A DNA stretch of 64,000 nucleotides from Bombyx mori (GCF_030269925.1 NC_085130.1:6150501-6214500), one strand, 5' to 3'. Counted from the stretch's first letter, positions 19,912-30,974 are shown. Numbers and translations are program-made. The notes: a model not told the origin generated them from the letters alone.

Positions 19912-20506
19912 TAAAATAATATAAATGGTATATAATATAGAGAAGCGTTTACACTATCCTCATATCGTGAATTATTTTGTAAATTACTAAGTACACATAT
20001 AATATACAGAAATTACAAATTATCCTAGACACCGAAAAATACTAGAAACAAATAATTTCTAATAATAATAATATAAACAGAGTTTTTTAAAAGTTATGTT
20101 AAAATTTTTACGCGGATTTCCAAAAAGGGCTTTAGTTTTATAAATTTAAATTAAGCTATCTAGTTTTTTATGAGAATCGAAGAAGAATAAACAACATATT
20201 ATCGAATTACTAATATTCTCGAATGTATTTTTGAAGCCGCAAAATTTTCTTTTTCTATGAACTTTTGTAATTAAAATGTCACTTTCAATATTGATTCTCC
20301 CTTTTCACTACTACACCTCTTTGAACGTCTGTCGCACAACCGCTGCTAGTTTTAACTGAACAACATTGGACTGGACGAATAAATACTGATAACGCATTGC
20401 TATTCAATATTGTATATATGTGCGTACATACATAAATGCACACACACACACACGTACGTTTTGTGGGAGGGAAGCTCTTGGTTTGTCTACACATTGCGGT
20501 GTGGTA

Positions 20507-20925
20507 TCTATATATTAATACGTGAAGCAAAAACTTTGTATCCCTTTTTACGAAAATTGCGCGGACCGAGGAGTATGCAATTTTCCACACTTATAGAGAA
20601 TATAGATAAGAAGTGCACAATGCTAATATTTTTTAAAAATAATGCATAAAAAATACATTAAATCAATAAAAAAAACATTACACACACTACATACCATGTA
20701 TTTGACGCACACACGCATGCATACTATTTATTGTCAAACTTTTGTTCTTGACGTCTGTTGTCAAATTGAGAATAGATTAAATATTGTTTGTCTTTGTTAA
20801 TATTTTTTATAGTATAGTCTTGGCGAAATATGTGATTATAGAAGTATAAAATACAATCATAATAGTGTACAAACTTACAATTTCAATTAATTATAGTCGA
20901 ATTTCGACTACTACGGGACCTCTAG
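20507..20925 (+). mobile_element. Helitron family B copy, complete
   Basis: TCTATATATTAATACGTGAA ... AGTCGAATTTCGACTACTAC then GGGACCTCTAG and T. Best intact copy: TC start, 15-nt 3' palindrome, CTAG end. Confidence 0.78.
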
Positions 20926-20972
20926 TAATATTTGGATCGGCTGTTAGTGAGTCCGCTCACAAAACATTCTAT

Positions 20973-21068
20973 GTGTTTAGTGCGAGTTTTTTAAAGTTCT
21001 CGATAGCGTAAAAGTTAACTCTAATTTGTATGGAGTTTCAACGATCCGTTTGCCGCTGGGGGCGCTGT
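20973..21068 (+). repeat. MITE family D, left half
   Basis: TGTGTTTAGTGCGAGTTTTT to TTTGCCGCTGGGGGCGCTGT; the right half is missing. Confidence 0.6.
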
Positions 21069-21124
21069 AATGTAATATTTATTAAAGTAAGTTTCAACCA
21101 AACATTTAATTATTTAATTATTTG

Positions 21125-21200
21125 AGCTCTATGGGCTCCGGTAACCATTTAAGATTAGGTGGGCCGTGAGCTCATCCACCCATCTAAGCAATAAAAAAAA
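21125..21200 (+). repeat. Bm1 tail fragment
   Basis: GCTCTATGGGCTCCGGTAAC ... CACCCATCTAAGCAATAAAA. Confidence 0.75.
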
Positions 21201-21296
21201 TCATAATAGACATCGGAAACACCTCTTCTTCTTTTTCTCCACCTTGTCCTACTAGGTGGGGTCGGCACAGCTAATTTTTCTATTACTCAACACTCA

Positions 21297-21333
<37 letters not shown>
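21297..21333. repeat. microsatellite (TC)n
   Basis: About 16 CT units ending at TCATATCG. Confidence 0.9.
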
Positions 21334-21336
<3 letters not shown>

Positions 21337-21481
21337 CGTCATTCTCACTTTATCCATGTCTTCTTTGGTCGACCTAGTAACCGGGATCCGTGTTCAGCCG
21401 TCTGAGTCCTCAACGACCGGGGCCATCGGGACTCCCAATTAATATTCTTATTATTAACATTATTAACAAATACGTCAACCA

Positions 21482-21729
21482 GTTTTTTTTTTGTTTAGAT
21501 GGGTGGTCGAGCTCACAGCCCACTTGGTGTTAAGTGGTTACTGGAGCCCATAGACATCTACAACGTAAACGCGCCACCCACCTTGAGATATAAGTTCTAA
21601 GGTCTCAATTATAGTTACAACGGCTGCCCCGCCCTTCAAACCGAAACGCATTACTGCTTCACGGCAGAAATAGGCGGGGTGGTGGTACGTACCCGCGCAG
21701 ACTCTCAAGAGGTCCTACCACCAGTAAAA
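21482..21729 (-). repeat. Bm1 SINE body
   Basis: TTGTTTAGATGGGTGGTCGA ... AGAGGTCCTACCACCAGTAA. Confidence 0.8.
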
Positions 21730-21902
21730 AAGTGTGTGAAGTCATCAACCGTTTTACTGGCCCAATCTGAATATAAAACTGATTTGCTTATGTTTGTATA
21801 TACAGGGTGTAAATTTTCTATGGCGTTTAATTTCCTACTTTAATGGTCATAAAGGGATGAACGAGCTTATGGCTTGTCTGGTATTAACAGGTTACAAGAG
21901 CA

Positions 21903-22026
21903 CATGGCTATGGTAGGCAGCGGCTTGGCTCTGCCCCTGGCATTGCTGACGTCCATGAGCGACGGTGACCACTTACCATCACGTGGGCCGTACGCTCGTC
22001 TGCCTACAAAGGCAATAAGAAAAAAA
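21903..22026 (+). repeat. LINE 3' UTR fragment
   Basis: GGCTATGGTAGGCAGCGGCT ... GTCTGCCTACAAAGGCAATA; an antisense Bm1 begins about 55 bp further on. Confidence 0.65.
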
Positions 22027-22080
22027 ACATGTACACTTGGCTCCTTGGAGTTCAAGGCGCACATATTAGTGTCAATATGT

Positions 22081-22512
22081 TTTTTTTTTATTGCTTAGAT
22101 GAGTGGACGAGCTCACAGCCCACCTGGTGTTAAGTGGTTACTGGAGCCCATAGACATCTACAACGTAAATGCGCCACCCACCTTGAGATATAAGTTCTAA
22201 GATCTCAGTATAGTTACAACGGCTGCCCCGCCCTTCAAACCGAAACGCATTACTGCTTCACACGGTAGAAATAGGCAGGGTGGTGGTACCTACCCGTGCG
22301 GACTCACAAGAGGTCCTACCACCAGTAATTACGCAAATTATAATTTTGCGGGTTTCATTTTTATTACACGATGTTATTCCTTCACCGTGGAAATCAATCG
22401 TGAACATTTGTTGAGTACGTATTTCATTAGAAAAATTGGTACCGAACACACATATTAGTGCCAATATGCGGACTCACACTAGGTCCTCCAGTAATTACGC
22501 AAATTATTATTT
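22081..22512 (-). repeat. Bm1 SINE without tRNA head, plus partial duplicate
   Basis: Runs to AAAAATTGGTACC near 22442, where the head should begin; 22463-22512 repeats the middle (GCGGACTCACACTAGGTCCT) as a short duplicate. Confidence 0.75.
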
Positions 22513-22923
22513 TCCCGGGGGACGAATTTTAATTAATAAAAAACACTTTCCAATTAGTGCAGGTAGACGAGGGACGCCCAGGCGTGGCCGACTCCATCGA
22601 ATGCATTAGATTAATAAATTCATTTGGTTTTAGTTAGTTTCTGTTTTTCAGGGGTGTGTTCTTTATAATTCATGGTACGTCTGGGTGTTACGAAGCCCAT
22701 TCAAAGTGCCGCAACCCTGGAGGAATGAAGTCACGTTTTTTTTCATACAATGTGTCCGTGCAGTGTCGGAGACTTGAGGGGGTAAAATATGGCGATTTTT
22801 ATCGATAAATCACTATCCCAAATTTCTCTTGGCCCCTTCATATTAGAATGGCAGCCATTTTGCTTTTTTTTACTTCGCTGCTCCTTTGACGGGGCTCTTT
22901 CTTTTTTTTCAATCTATCTTCTA

Positions 22924-23205
22924 TCTATATATATAAAAATGAATTGCTGTTCGTTAGTCTCGCTAAAACTGCTGGACCGATTTGGCTAATTTTGGTATTG
23001 AATTATTTGTGGAAGTTTAGAGAAGGTTTAAAAGGTGAATAAATATGAAAATGCTCGGAATTAAATAAAAGTAAGAATTTTGTTTTCGCTTTGATGTGTC
23101 CCCCGTCGGACGGATTCCTTTTGTTTGTTTTATATTTATTTTATACAAAAGTTTAGTTCTTTTATTTATCGATTGAGGCACTACGAAGTCTGCCGGGTCA
23201 GCTAG
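22924..23205 (+). mobile_element. Helitron family A copy
   Basis: TCTATATATATAAAAATGAA ... CGAAGTCTGCCGGGTCAGCTAG then T. Shared interior GAATTGCTGTTCGTTAGTCT and GGACCGATTTGGCTAATTTT. Confidence 0.75.
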
Positions 23206-23447
23206 TTAATAATAATATAACTACGAGCGCGAGAATAAATTGTAAAAGTTGTTTTAATTTAATTATTAATATAATTACAATACATTTATTTAAATTTTTT
23301 ATATGAAAATTAGTTTTTAACGAAACGAACAGGTGACATACAGAGAAATTAACGGATCTTGATTAAATTTCTCTAGTTGTTCGAATGCATTTATTGTTGG
23401 ATCATCGATAGTACCAGGGCTTGGTAATCGGTGCTAAAGTCACTTTG

Positions 23448-23715
23448 TTTTTCCTACCTAAACTGATAGCCTTGAGAGGCTATGTCAGCGTAACCCTATC
23501 AAGTAGGTGAGCTCGTGTGGCTCAATCCTGACAAAGTTGCTAACATTAACCCCAGCAAGAGCAGTGCTTCGCAGAATCTATCATCGGATCGGAAACGCGA
23601 CACACTGAGAAGATCTAACGAGAAACTCAGTGGGCTGTGTCTATGGATTAAGTTACTCGCCGAGCCCTTCGTCGCAAGCGACGGGTTCGGCGAGGAGCAA
23701 AAGTCACGATAGTAC
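23448..23715 (+). repeat. dispersed repeat family C
   Basis: TTTTTCCTACCTAAACTGAT ... CGGATCGGAAACGCGACACA ... TCGCCGAGCCCTTCGTCGCA. A common silkworm-type 3' UTR repeat; its middle resembles family M in reverse complement. Confidence 0.55.
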
Positions 23716-23875
23716 GATAAGCTATAAGAATCTCCGACGTTGAAGTTTAAGAATGTTTTTTAAAAACAAAAATATATTATTCCGTTCACGTATACGAGAC
23801 TGTCGCTGCTTCGTCATCTTTCCTTCCCAGGAGAAGTATTTTAAATTACTCTTTCCATTTAACTTCCTTTAAGCC

Positions 23876-24125
23876 GCCCTTACCCAAAGTGGGCCATAAC
23901 GTCCCCTTGTGGGCGCTGCAGGCCTAAGGGGGGGCGGTAAGAGACCCAGAAAAAAAAATGGGGTCATTGTATAGAGGTTTGAGAGGCGATTTTTAATTTC
24001 ATCTAGGACTCTTAGATACCGACTGAGCTCTCACTATAAAAGTTTTTAAGTAGGTGAAAAAATGGGGGCGGAAAAAAATATGTATTCCCAAAGTGGGCAG
24101 TAGACAAAAAGTTTGAGAGCCCCTG
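23876..24125 (-). repeat. CAGGGG-ended hAT-like non-autonomous repeat
   Basis: Minus strand CAGGGGCTCTCAAACTTTTT then GTCTACTGCCCACTTTGGGA; same family as 34738. Interior GGCCTGCAGCGCCCAC conserved. Confidence 0.6.
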
Positions 24126-24546
24126 CTTTAAGCCTTCGCCAGATTGCCATTAACATAAACATTAACACCAGGCGGGATGTGGTTTTGACTGTAGCTACCT
24201 AAAATAACGCTACCACGGTTATTACAGTGTTGTTAAAACGCAAGTAAGCGATTAACAAGAGAATGGGTAGCATCATTTTTCAGAGTATTTTATCGAATTT
24301 TACGATCGCATTTACTTGGGGTAGGGCGTATTCGGATTATTTTAATGGAGGCATACACTAAAACGACATGTTTTCAGGTTGATATCCCTGGTCTTCCGCA
24401 ACTGCTGCAATACCAGACGAGCCGTGAGCTTGTCTGTCTAATTTTAACTAACAACTGGTCAAAAGCTGGAGGCTGGAAGTGCATCGTCAGGAGGGCAATC
24501 CTCGAGAACATGGGCGACCTAACAAGTACTTCTGCATATAAATCGT

Positions 24547-24958
24547 CCGCGTCGTGGTGGCCTAAAGGATAAGACGTCTGGCGCATTCGTATCTAGCGAT
24601 GCAACAGTGTTCGAATCCCGCAGGCGGTTACCAATTTTTCTAATGAAACACGTACTTAACAAATGTTCACGAGGAATAACATCGTGTAACAAAAATCAAA
24701 CCCGCAAAATTATAATTTGCGTAATTACTGGTGGTAGGACCTCTTGTGAGTCCGCACGGGTAGGTACCATCACCACGCCTATTTTTGCCGTGAAGCAGTA
24801 ATGCGTTTCGGCTTGAAGGGCGGGGCAGCCGTTGTAACTATACTGACACCTTAGAAGTTACATCTCAAGGTGGCGCATATACGTTGTAAATGTCTATGGG
24901 CTTCAGTAACCACTTAACACCAGGTGGGCTATGAGCCCATGATCTAAACAATAAAAAA
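24547..24958 (+). repeat. Bm1 SINE, full length
   Basis: Head CGTCGTGGTGGCCTAAAGGA, box B GTTCGAATCCC, body, tail ATGATCTAAACAATAAAAAA. Confidence 0.85.
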
Positions 24959-25364
24959 TGTCCGACTAAGAAGGTCAAAGTTAAACTGACCTTCAGCGCA
25001 AAAACAAACAAATACCGTGGTGACTATGTCAATAGGGGGCAAACTTTAAGGGCGTTTGTCTAGACCTCGACCGTCAATATCATATTCAATTAATATTAGT
25101 GTAATTACAAATATTCGTTTTTTTCTTTATATTTCCCTATATTATGGATAGATGATGTTTTTTTTTTTCTGACGGTACCTGATGCCAGGAATTATTTGGA
25201 GGGTTTGCTTCAAAACGCGTTGCACTATTGTGCTAATTAGGTAGGATACTGGTAAAACTATAGTAAGCATAATAATTATATTATAGTTAAATTACATACG
25301 ATGCAATGCATCACCAAAATTTACAAATTTGTTTTAGTTTAGAAAAAACCTATGAGAGGTTTTT

Positions 25365-25412
25365 TTTTTATTGTCCTCGTAGGCAGACGAGCATACGGCC
25401 CACCTGAAGGTG
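25365..25412 (-). repeat. LINE tail fragment
   Basis: TATTGTCCTCGTAGGCAGAC then GAGCATACGGCCCACCTGA. Confidence 0.5.
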
Positions 25413-25768
25413 AGTGGTTTAAATATTTGTGTGTATACAAACTGCCTACGACCCCTTTAATATTACTGCAGACGTTAGCAAAGTCTGTTAGGTTTTGCCA
25501 GGGAATAGTTCCTTACGCTGCCAACGATTAAAACGAACATAAAAAATACAATATATACTAATATCATTCAATATTTTCATACAATTTACTCGCAACACCA
25601 GCTGAGTTAATATCTAAATAGTTAACTCATATCGATTCACAAAACCAAACAACACGATGCAAACTAGACGATTTGGCTTCTCGCCAACGATACGAACGGA
25701 TGTTAAGAAATATGTATGTAGTTAGTTATACATTTCATTTGATGTGGCGCCGCTACGTCGACGTTGAA

Positions 25769-25999
25769 AGTGGGTGGACGAGCTCACAGCCCACCTGGTG
25801 TTAAGTGGTTACTGGAGCCCATAGACATCTACCACGTAAATGCGCCACCCACCTTGAGATATAAGTTCTAAGGTCTCAAGTATAGTTACAACGGCTGCCC
25901 CGCCCTTCAAACCGAAACGCATTACTGCTTCACACGGTAGAAATATGCAGGGCGGTGGTACACACCCGCACGTACTCACAAGAGGTCCTACCACCAGTG
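25769..25999 (-). repeat. Bm1 SINE body
   Basis: GTGGGTGGACGAGCTCACAG ... AAGAGGTCCTACCACCAGTG. Confidence 0.8.
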
Positions 26000-26233
26000 A
26001 AATGTATAATTAGATTATATTATATTAATAGAATTATTGTGATATTTTCATGTTTAACAACAACTATGGACCGGGTGCGGAAATTCGAACAGTTCTTGCT
26101 TTTGAGTACGGTCGCAAAAAAAATATCGTAAGTTAAGTAGTAGTAATCGTAGTTAAGTAATCGTAGTTAAGAAAAATATTGTTTTGTATGGAAACTAGAG
26201 ACATCTTGTAGCGGATGACCCTAAACTTACCTA

Positions 26234-27532
26234 GTCAGGTCATAAGTATTGGCACACAGTAAAAACTTTTCTTTTAGAATGCTGGCCACATAAAAGTTTA
26301 TTGAATTCGAATCTCGAATTGTTCATGAAAATAAAAATGTATACTTTTAGAATTTTACTCATTTTTAAATATGGAGTGGACGCTTAAAGAAGACCGTGTT
26401 GCACTTATTGCGTTGCATCGTTGCGGTTACGCGCCAATTCAAATTTTTAACATACTGAAAAATTTGAATATAACCAAAAGATTCGTTTATCGTACCATTA
26501 AACGTTACAATGAAGACTCTAGTGTAGATGACAGGTCAAGAAGTGGTCGCTCTCGGTCTGTTAGGACTCCAGCAGTGATAAAAGCTGTGAAGGCGCGAAT
26601 TCAAAGAAAGCCCAAACGTAAGCAGGAACTGTTGGCCCTTCAGATGGGGTTAAGCAGAACCACGGTGAAAAGGATGTTAAATGAAGACTTAGGGCTTCGG
26701 GCATATCGAAGAAAAACGGGACATCGTTTGAATGCTCGTCTAGTGGACCTGAAACTGAAGAGATGCCGCGCTTTGTTGAAGCGGTACGCGGGAAAAAAAT
26801 ATCGGGAAATTCTTTTTTCGGATGAAAAAATTTTTACCGTAGAAGAGAGCTACAACAAACAAAATGATAAGATGTACGCACACAGTAGTGAAGAAGCGAG
26901 CAACCGTATTCCGCGTGTCCAACGAGGTCATTTTCCATCCTCGCTCATGGTATGGTTGGGAGTTTCTTATTGGGGCTTAACAGAGGTACATTTTTGTGAG
27001 AAAGGTGTAAAAACGAATGCAGTTGTGTATCAAAATACAGTCCTGACGAACCTTGTGGAACCTGTTTCTCATACCATGTTCAATAACAGGCACTGGGTAT
27101 TCCAACAAGATTCGGCGCCAGCTCATAGAGCGAAGAGCACACAAGACTGGCTGGCGGCACGTGAAATCGACTTCATCCGGCATGAAGACTGGCCCTCCTC
27201 CAGTCCAGATTTGAATCCGTTAGATCACAAGATATGGCAACACTTGGAGGAAAAGGCGTGCTCAAAGCCTCATCCCAATTTGGAGTCACTCAAGACATCC
27301 TTGATTAAGGCAGCCGCCGATATTGACATGGACCACGTTCGTGCTGCGATAGACGACGGGGCGTGCAGATTGAAGGCCTGTATTCAAAATCACGGAGGTC
27401 ATTTTGAATAAACTTTAGTGTCATAAGAATCTATGTTTTGTTAAGTTCATTTTGGTATATGAATGGTTACATAATGAATAAACTTGTTTCAATTATTTTA
27501 CATTAAACATGTGACAGAATTTATGACCTGAC
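26234..27532 (+). mobile_element. mariner-like (D,D37D, maT/Bmmar type) element, copy 1
   Basis: Bounded by TA target duplications (26232-26233 and 27533-27534), with terminal repeats GTCAGGTCATAAG at the left and TTATGACCTGAC at the right. About 1.3 kb with a single intact transposase frame. It is paired in inverted orientation with a second copy 165 bp away. Confidence 0.93.
26371..27411 (+). CDS. mariner-like transposase, D,D37D type (copy 1)
   Basis: 346 residues, the full length for this group. An N-terminal helix-turn-helix region (residues 1-110, including RTIKRYNEDSS and the basic RSRSGRSRSVR linker) precedes the DDE/D catalytic domain. First Asp in LFSDEKIF, second in QQDSAPAHRA, third in PDLNPLDHKIW. 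Counting gives 37 residues between the second and third Asp, the D,D37D signature of maT/Bmmar1-like elements. It cuts and pastes its own element at TA sites. Compared with copy 2 it has about 20 amino-acid differences, including His for Tyr beside the third Asp and GAC for WPR near the end, which may weaken activity. No stop or frameshift is present. Confidence 0.93.
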   Translation: MEWTLKEDRVALIALHRCGYAPIQIFNILKNLNITKRFVYRTIKRYNEDSSVDDRSRSGRSRSVRTPAVIKAVKARIQRKPKRKQELLALQMGLSRTTVKRMLNEDLGLRAYRRKTGHRLNARLVDLKLKRCRALLKRYAGKKYREILFSDEKIFTVEESYNKQNDKMYAHSSEEASNRIPRVQRGHFPSSLMVWLGVSYWGLTEVHFCEKGVKTNAVVYQNTVLTNLVEPVSHTMFNNRHWVFQQDSAPAHRAKSTQDWLAAREIDFIRHEDWPSSSPDLNPLDHKIWQHLEEKACSKPHPNLESLKTSLIKAAADIDMDHVRAAIDDGACRLKACIQNHGGHFE

Positions 27533-27697
27533 TAGGTATATGCTGTTAAAGTCAAGGCATTTAATGATTGTACAACTAAACATAGAAAATAAAAACTATA
27601 AAATCTTTACTTGTTATAAACAAATTGATTAAATTTTATCAATTTGTGGTTTCTGAAATAATTATTAAAAATAATAATTCATTAAAAATAATACCTA
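27533..27697. other. spacer between the inverted mariners, with small hairpin
   Basis: About 165 bp of AT-rich sequence between the two TA-flanked elements. It holds a perfect 10-bp inverted repeat (ACAAATTGAT / ATCAATTTGT, 27620-27647) with an 8-nt loop. No coding signal. Confidence 0.6.
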
Positions 27698-28997
27698 GTC
27701 AGGTCATAAATTCTGTCACATGTTTAATATAAAATAATTTAAACAAGTTTATTCATTATGTAACCATTCATATACCAAAATTAACTTAACAAAACATAGA
27801 TTCTTATGACACTAAAGCTTATTCAAAATGACCTCCGTGATTTTGAATACAGGCCTTCAATCTGCGCGGCCAGTCGTCTATCGCAGCACGAACGAGGTCC
27901 ATGTCAATATCGGCGGCTGCCTTAATCAAGGATGTCTTGAGTGACTCCAAATTGGGATGAAGCTTTGAGCATGCCTTTTCCTCCAAGTGTTGCCATATCT
28001 TGTAATCTAACGGATTCAAATCTGGACTGGAGGAAGGCCAATCTTCGTGCCGGATGAAGTCGATTTCACGCGCCGCCAGCCAGTCTTGTGTGCTCTTCGC
28101 TCTATGAGCTGGCGCCGAATCTTGTTGGAATACCCAGTGCCTGTTATTGAACATGGTATGAGAAACAGGTTCCACAAGGTTCGTCAGGACTGTATTTTGA
28201 TACACAACTGCATTCGTTTTTACACCTTTCTCACAAAAGTGTACCTCTGTTAAGCCCCAATAAGAAACTCCCAACCATACCATGAGCGCGGATGGAAAAT
28301 GACTTCGTTGGACACGCGGAATACGGTTGCTCGCTTCTTCACTACTGTGTGCGTACACCTTATCATTTTGTTTGTTGTAGCTCTCTTCTACGGTAAAAAT
28401 TTTTTCATCCGAAAAAAAAATTTCCCGATATTTTTTTCCCGCGTACCGCTTCAACAAAGCGCGGCATCTTTTCAGTCTCAGGTCCATTAGACGAGCATTC
28501 AAACGATGTCCTGTTTTTCTTCGATATGCCCGAAGCCCTAAGTCTTCATTTAACACCCTTTTCATCGAGGTTCTGCTTAACCCCATCTGAAGGGCCAACA
28601 GTTTCTGCTTACGTTTGGGATTTCTTTGAATTCGCGCCTTCACAGCTTTTATCACTGCTGGAGTCCTAACAGACCGAGGGCGACCACTTCTTGACCTGTT
28701 ATCTACACTAGAGTCTTCATTGTATCGTTTGATGGTACGATAAACGAATCTTTTGGTTATATTCAAATTTTTCAGTATGTTAAAAATTTGAATTGGCGCG
28801 TAACCGCAACGATGCAACGCAATAACTGCAACACGGTCTTCTTTAAGCGTCCACTCCATATTTAAAAAATGAGTAAAATTCTAAAAGTATACATTTTTAT
28901 TTTCATGAACAATTCGAAATTCGAATTCAATAAACTTTTTTGTGGCCAGCATTCTAAAAGAAAAGTTTTTACTGTGTGACAATACTTATGACCTGAC
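27698..28997 (-). mobile_element. mariner-like (D,D37D, maT/Bmmar type) element, copy 2
   Basis: Same termini as copy 1 in reverse order, flanked by TA at 27696-27697 and 28998-28999. The 3' ends of the two copies face each other. Confidence 0.93.
27819..28859 (-). CDS. mariner-like transposase, D,D37D type (copy 2)
   Basis: 346 residues with no interruption. Catalytic Asp residues in FFSDEKIF, QQDSAPAHRA and PDLNPLDYKIW keep the 37-residue spacing. This copy keeps Tyr after the third Asp and WPRRLKAC near the C terminus, which look closer to the family norm than copy 1, so it is the better candidate for an active enzyme. The N-terminal DNA-binding half (MEWTLKEDRVAVIALHRCG...) is nearly identical to copy 1. 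The two proteins are about 94-95% identical by eye. Confidence 0.93.
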   Translation of the reverse strand: MEWTLKEDRVAVIALHRCGYAPIQIFNILKNLNITKRFVYRTIKRYNEDSSVDNRSRSGRPRSVRTPAVIKAVKARIQRNPKRKQKLLALQMGLSRTSMKRVLNEDLGLRAYRRKTGHRLNARLMDLRLKRCRALLKRYAGKKYREIFFSDEKIFTVEESYNKQNDKVYAHSSEEASNRIPRVQRSHFPSALMVWLGVSYWGLTEVHFCEKGVKTNAVVYQNTVLTNLVEPVSHTMFNNRHWVFQQDSAPAHRAKSTQDWLAAREIDFIRHEDWPSSSPDLNPLDYKIWQHLEEKACSKLHPNLESLKTSLIKAAADIDMDLVRAAIDDWPRRLKACIQNHGGHFE

Positions 28998-29272
28998 TAG
29001 TTATATAGGATAGGTAATATGTTACTGCCATCTACAGGAGCAATGAGAAAGTAATCGAAGCAAAACCATCTAGTGGCCGACGCCCGTAAACATTTTTGTT
29101 GAGTGCTTGAGTTGCTTATCTATAACTAATTTATGTGTATTATCTATACTTTTATAGTAATGAACGAAAGAATTAATGTGATGAAGTGGCTTCTATTTAC
29201 CATAAATCAATTAAGAGTATATTTAAAATTGTCATTAAAAAAATTCGTTATGCGATTACTTTATTATTATGT

Positions 29273-29836
29273 CGAGGGGTGAAAGAGTATTTGGTTTAAG
29301 CGACATTTCGTTTAATACGCCATATTTATCTTTGTAATTAAAGGTGCGTTTTATTTGGTATTAGCATCAACGGTTCGATGTTTTTAATTTAACTTCATTT
29401 AAATTTACTCCATTCAAATAGCTGAAGAAGTGTTTTCGTTATCTATCTTCTATCTATATACATATATAAAAATGAATTGCTGTTCGTTAGTCTCGCTAAA
29501 ACTCGAGAACGGCTGGACCGATTTGGCTAATTTTGGTCTTGAATTATTTGTGGAAGTCCAGAGAAGGTTTAAAAGGTAGATAAACATGAAAATGTTCGGA
29601 ATTAAATAAAAATAACAATTTTGTTTTTCCTTTGATGTGTCCCCCGCGGACGGATTTCTTTTGTTTGTTTTAAGTTTATTTTATACAAAAGTTTAGGTCT
29701 TTTATTTATAGATTGAGGCACTACGAAGTCTGACGGGTCAGCTACTAATATATATTTTTTTTCAAATTTAAAACTTTAAATGGCACCTGTAAGGTTGCAA
29801 AAATGTCGCTTAAATAAAAAAGCCTTTCACGTCTCG
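29273..29836. mobile_element. MITE split by a Helitron
   Basis: Left end CGAGGGGTGAAAGAGTATTT.GGTTTAAGCGACATTT matches the inverse of the right end AAATGTCGCTTAAATAAAAAA.GCCTTTCACGTCTCG. A family A Helitron occupies 29453-29744. A related left part is at 14166-14337. Confidence 0.65.
29453..29744 (+). mobile_element. Helitron family A copy nested in a MITE
   Basis: Near full length; its terminal CTAG is changed to CTAC. It is younger than the MITE it interrupts. Confidence 0.7.
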
Positions 29837-29884
29837 ATTTGATTGTTTTGGAATTTGATTAATCTATGAACAACAACATTAACT

Positions 29885-29958
29885 GACTCGATGGCTCAGT
29901 GGTTAGCGGCCCTGACCGCTGGGTCGACGGTTGTGGGTTCGATTCCCAGCTTCGATCA
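29885..29958 (+). tRNA. tRNA-like sequence (tRNA-derived repeat, probably not functional)
   Basis: Box A TGGCTCAGTGG and box B GGTTCGATTCC fit the pol III internal promoter, and a T-arm (TGGG...CCCA) forms. The acceptor ends (GACTCGA and TTCGATC) pair poorly and the anticodon arm is irregular. Best read as a degenerate tRNA or the head of a tRNA-derived repeat. Confidence 0.4.
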
Positions 29959-30206
29959 TACAAAACATCAAACAAACCATGCCGCGAGAAATTCGTAAAT
30001 ATTCCGTCGTACAATTGGCACAGTTTTGTACCGACAGTATATTTTTAGAGTACATATAATATTTGTTAAATGTATTTTAATGGGTTCTTATATATTTTGT
30101 AACATGCGTTCTTCAAATAACAAAACTGTAACAATTCGTAGGTAATTGCGAGTACAAAACAAATGTTTAGGCACGTTTTACGTAGTCTTGAAATTTAATT
30201 TTATAC

Positions 30207-30432
30207 ATTGTTTACTGGTTGTAGGACCTCTTGTGAATCCGCGCGGGTAGGTACCACCGCCCTGCCTATTTCTGTCGTGAAGCAGTAATGCGTTTTGGTT
30301 TGAAGCTGTTGTAACTATACTTGAGACTTTAGAACTTACATCTCAAGGCGGGTGGCGCATTTACGTTCTAGATGTCTATGGGCTCCAGTAACCGCTTAAC
30401 ACCAGGTGGGCTGTGAGCTCGTCCACCCTACT
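30207..30432 (+). repeat. Bm1 SINE body
   Basis: ACTGGTTGTAGGACCTCTTG ... GAGCTCGTCCACCCTACTAA; small internal deletion at the GGGTGGGGCAGC block. Confidence 0.8.
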
Positions 30433-30507
30433 AAAAAATTAAAAAAAAACTTTACCTACTCGTTAGGGGTTACCCGCCTAGGGGGGTTATTAAAAAAAAT
30501 ACTATTA

Positions 30508-30974
30508 AGCCTTCGTCAAACAAAACGCGTAATTAGCACGCGTCAGACCGCTAAACTGACGCCGCGCTATGACGCCGAGATGTGTTGTACTACTATGGTA
30601 ACATACCGTCAAACAGAGCCCCAGCGCTATAGGTACGCAGCGCTCTGTCGCGGCGTTAGGACGCTTTGACGTCAGGCGTTGTAATTTTTTACAAATTTTA
30701 CTTTAGCGTCGGAGTGAATGTGTATTAAAATACTAGATAATACCCGAAAAAATTATATAAATTGTTAGAAAATATCCACGCTTATACAATGCCACATCTG
30801 AATCACTCGATTTCTTAATACTTTTAAATTTTCACACTGCTATCGAAAGGCACTATGATTTGGCGAATGCGTTGCGTCAAGGAGCGTTGGGCTCATCTAG
30901 TCAATTTGTGTGACATGAAAAGAGCGCGACGTTAAGTACGCGACGCTAAGTACGCGTTCTGTTTGACGAAGGCT
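30508..30974. mobile_element. 467-bp relative of the hairpin MITE
   Basis: Same ends (AGCCTTCGTCAAAC... and ...GTTTGACGAAGGCT), flanked by TTA on both sides. The left interior matches the 202-bp copy but about 260 bp of unrelated AT-rich sequence replaces the right part, so it could be a less deleted ancestor or a copy with an insertion. Confidence 0.8.

Noticed and set aside
20440..20460. Regularly spaced repeats as a CRISPR-like array
   Set aside because: The ACACAC run is a simple microsatellite and no repeat-spacer structure exists anywhere in the window.
26740..27183. Antisense ORFs in the mariner transposase
   Set aside because: They appear in both copies and only mirror the conserved sense frame.
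29885..29958. Functional tRNA gene
   Set aside because: Internal promoter boxes are good but the acceptor stem mispairs and the anticodon arm is irregular.
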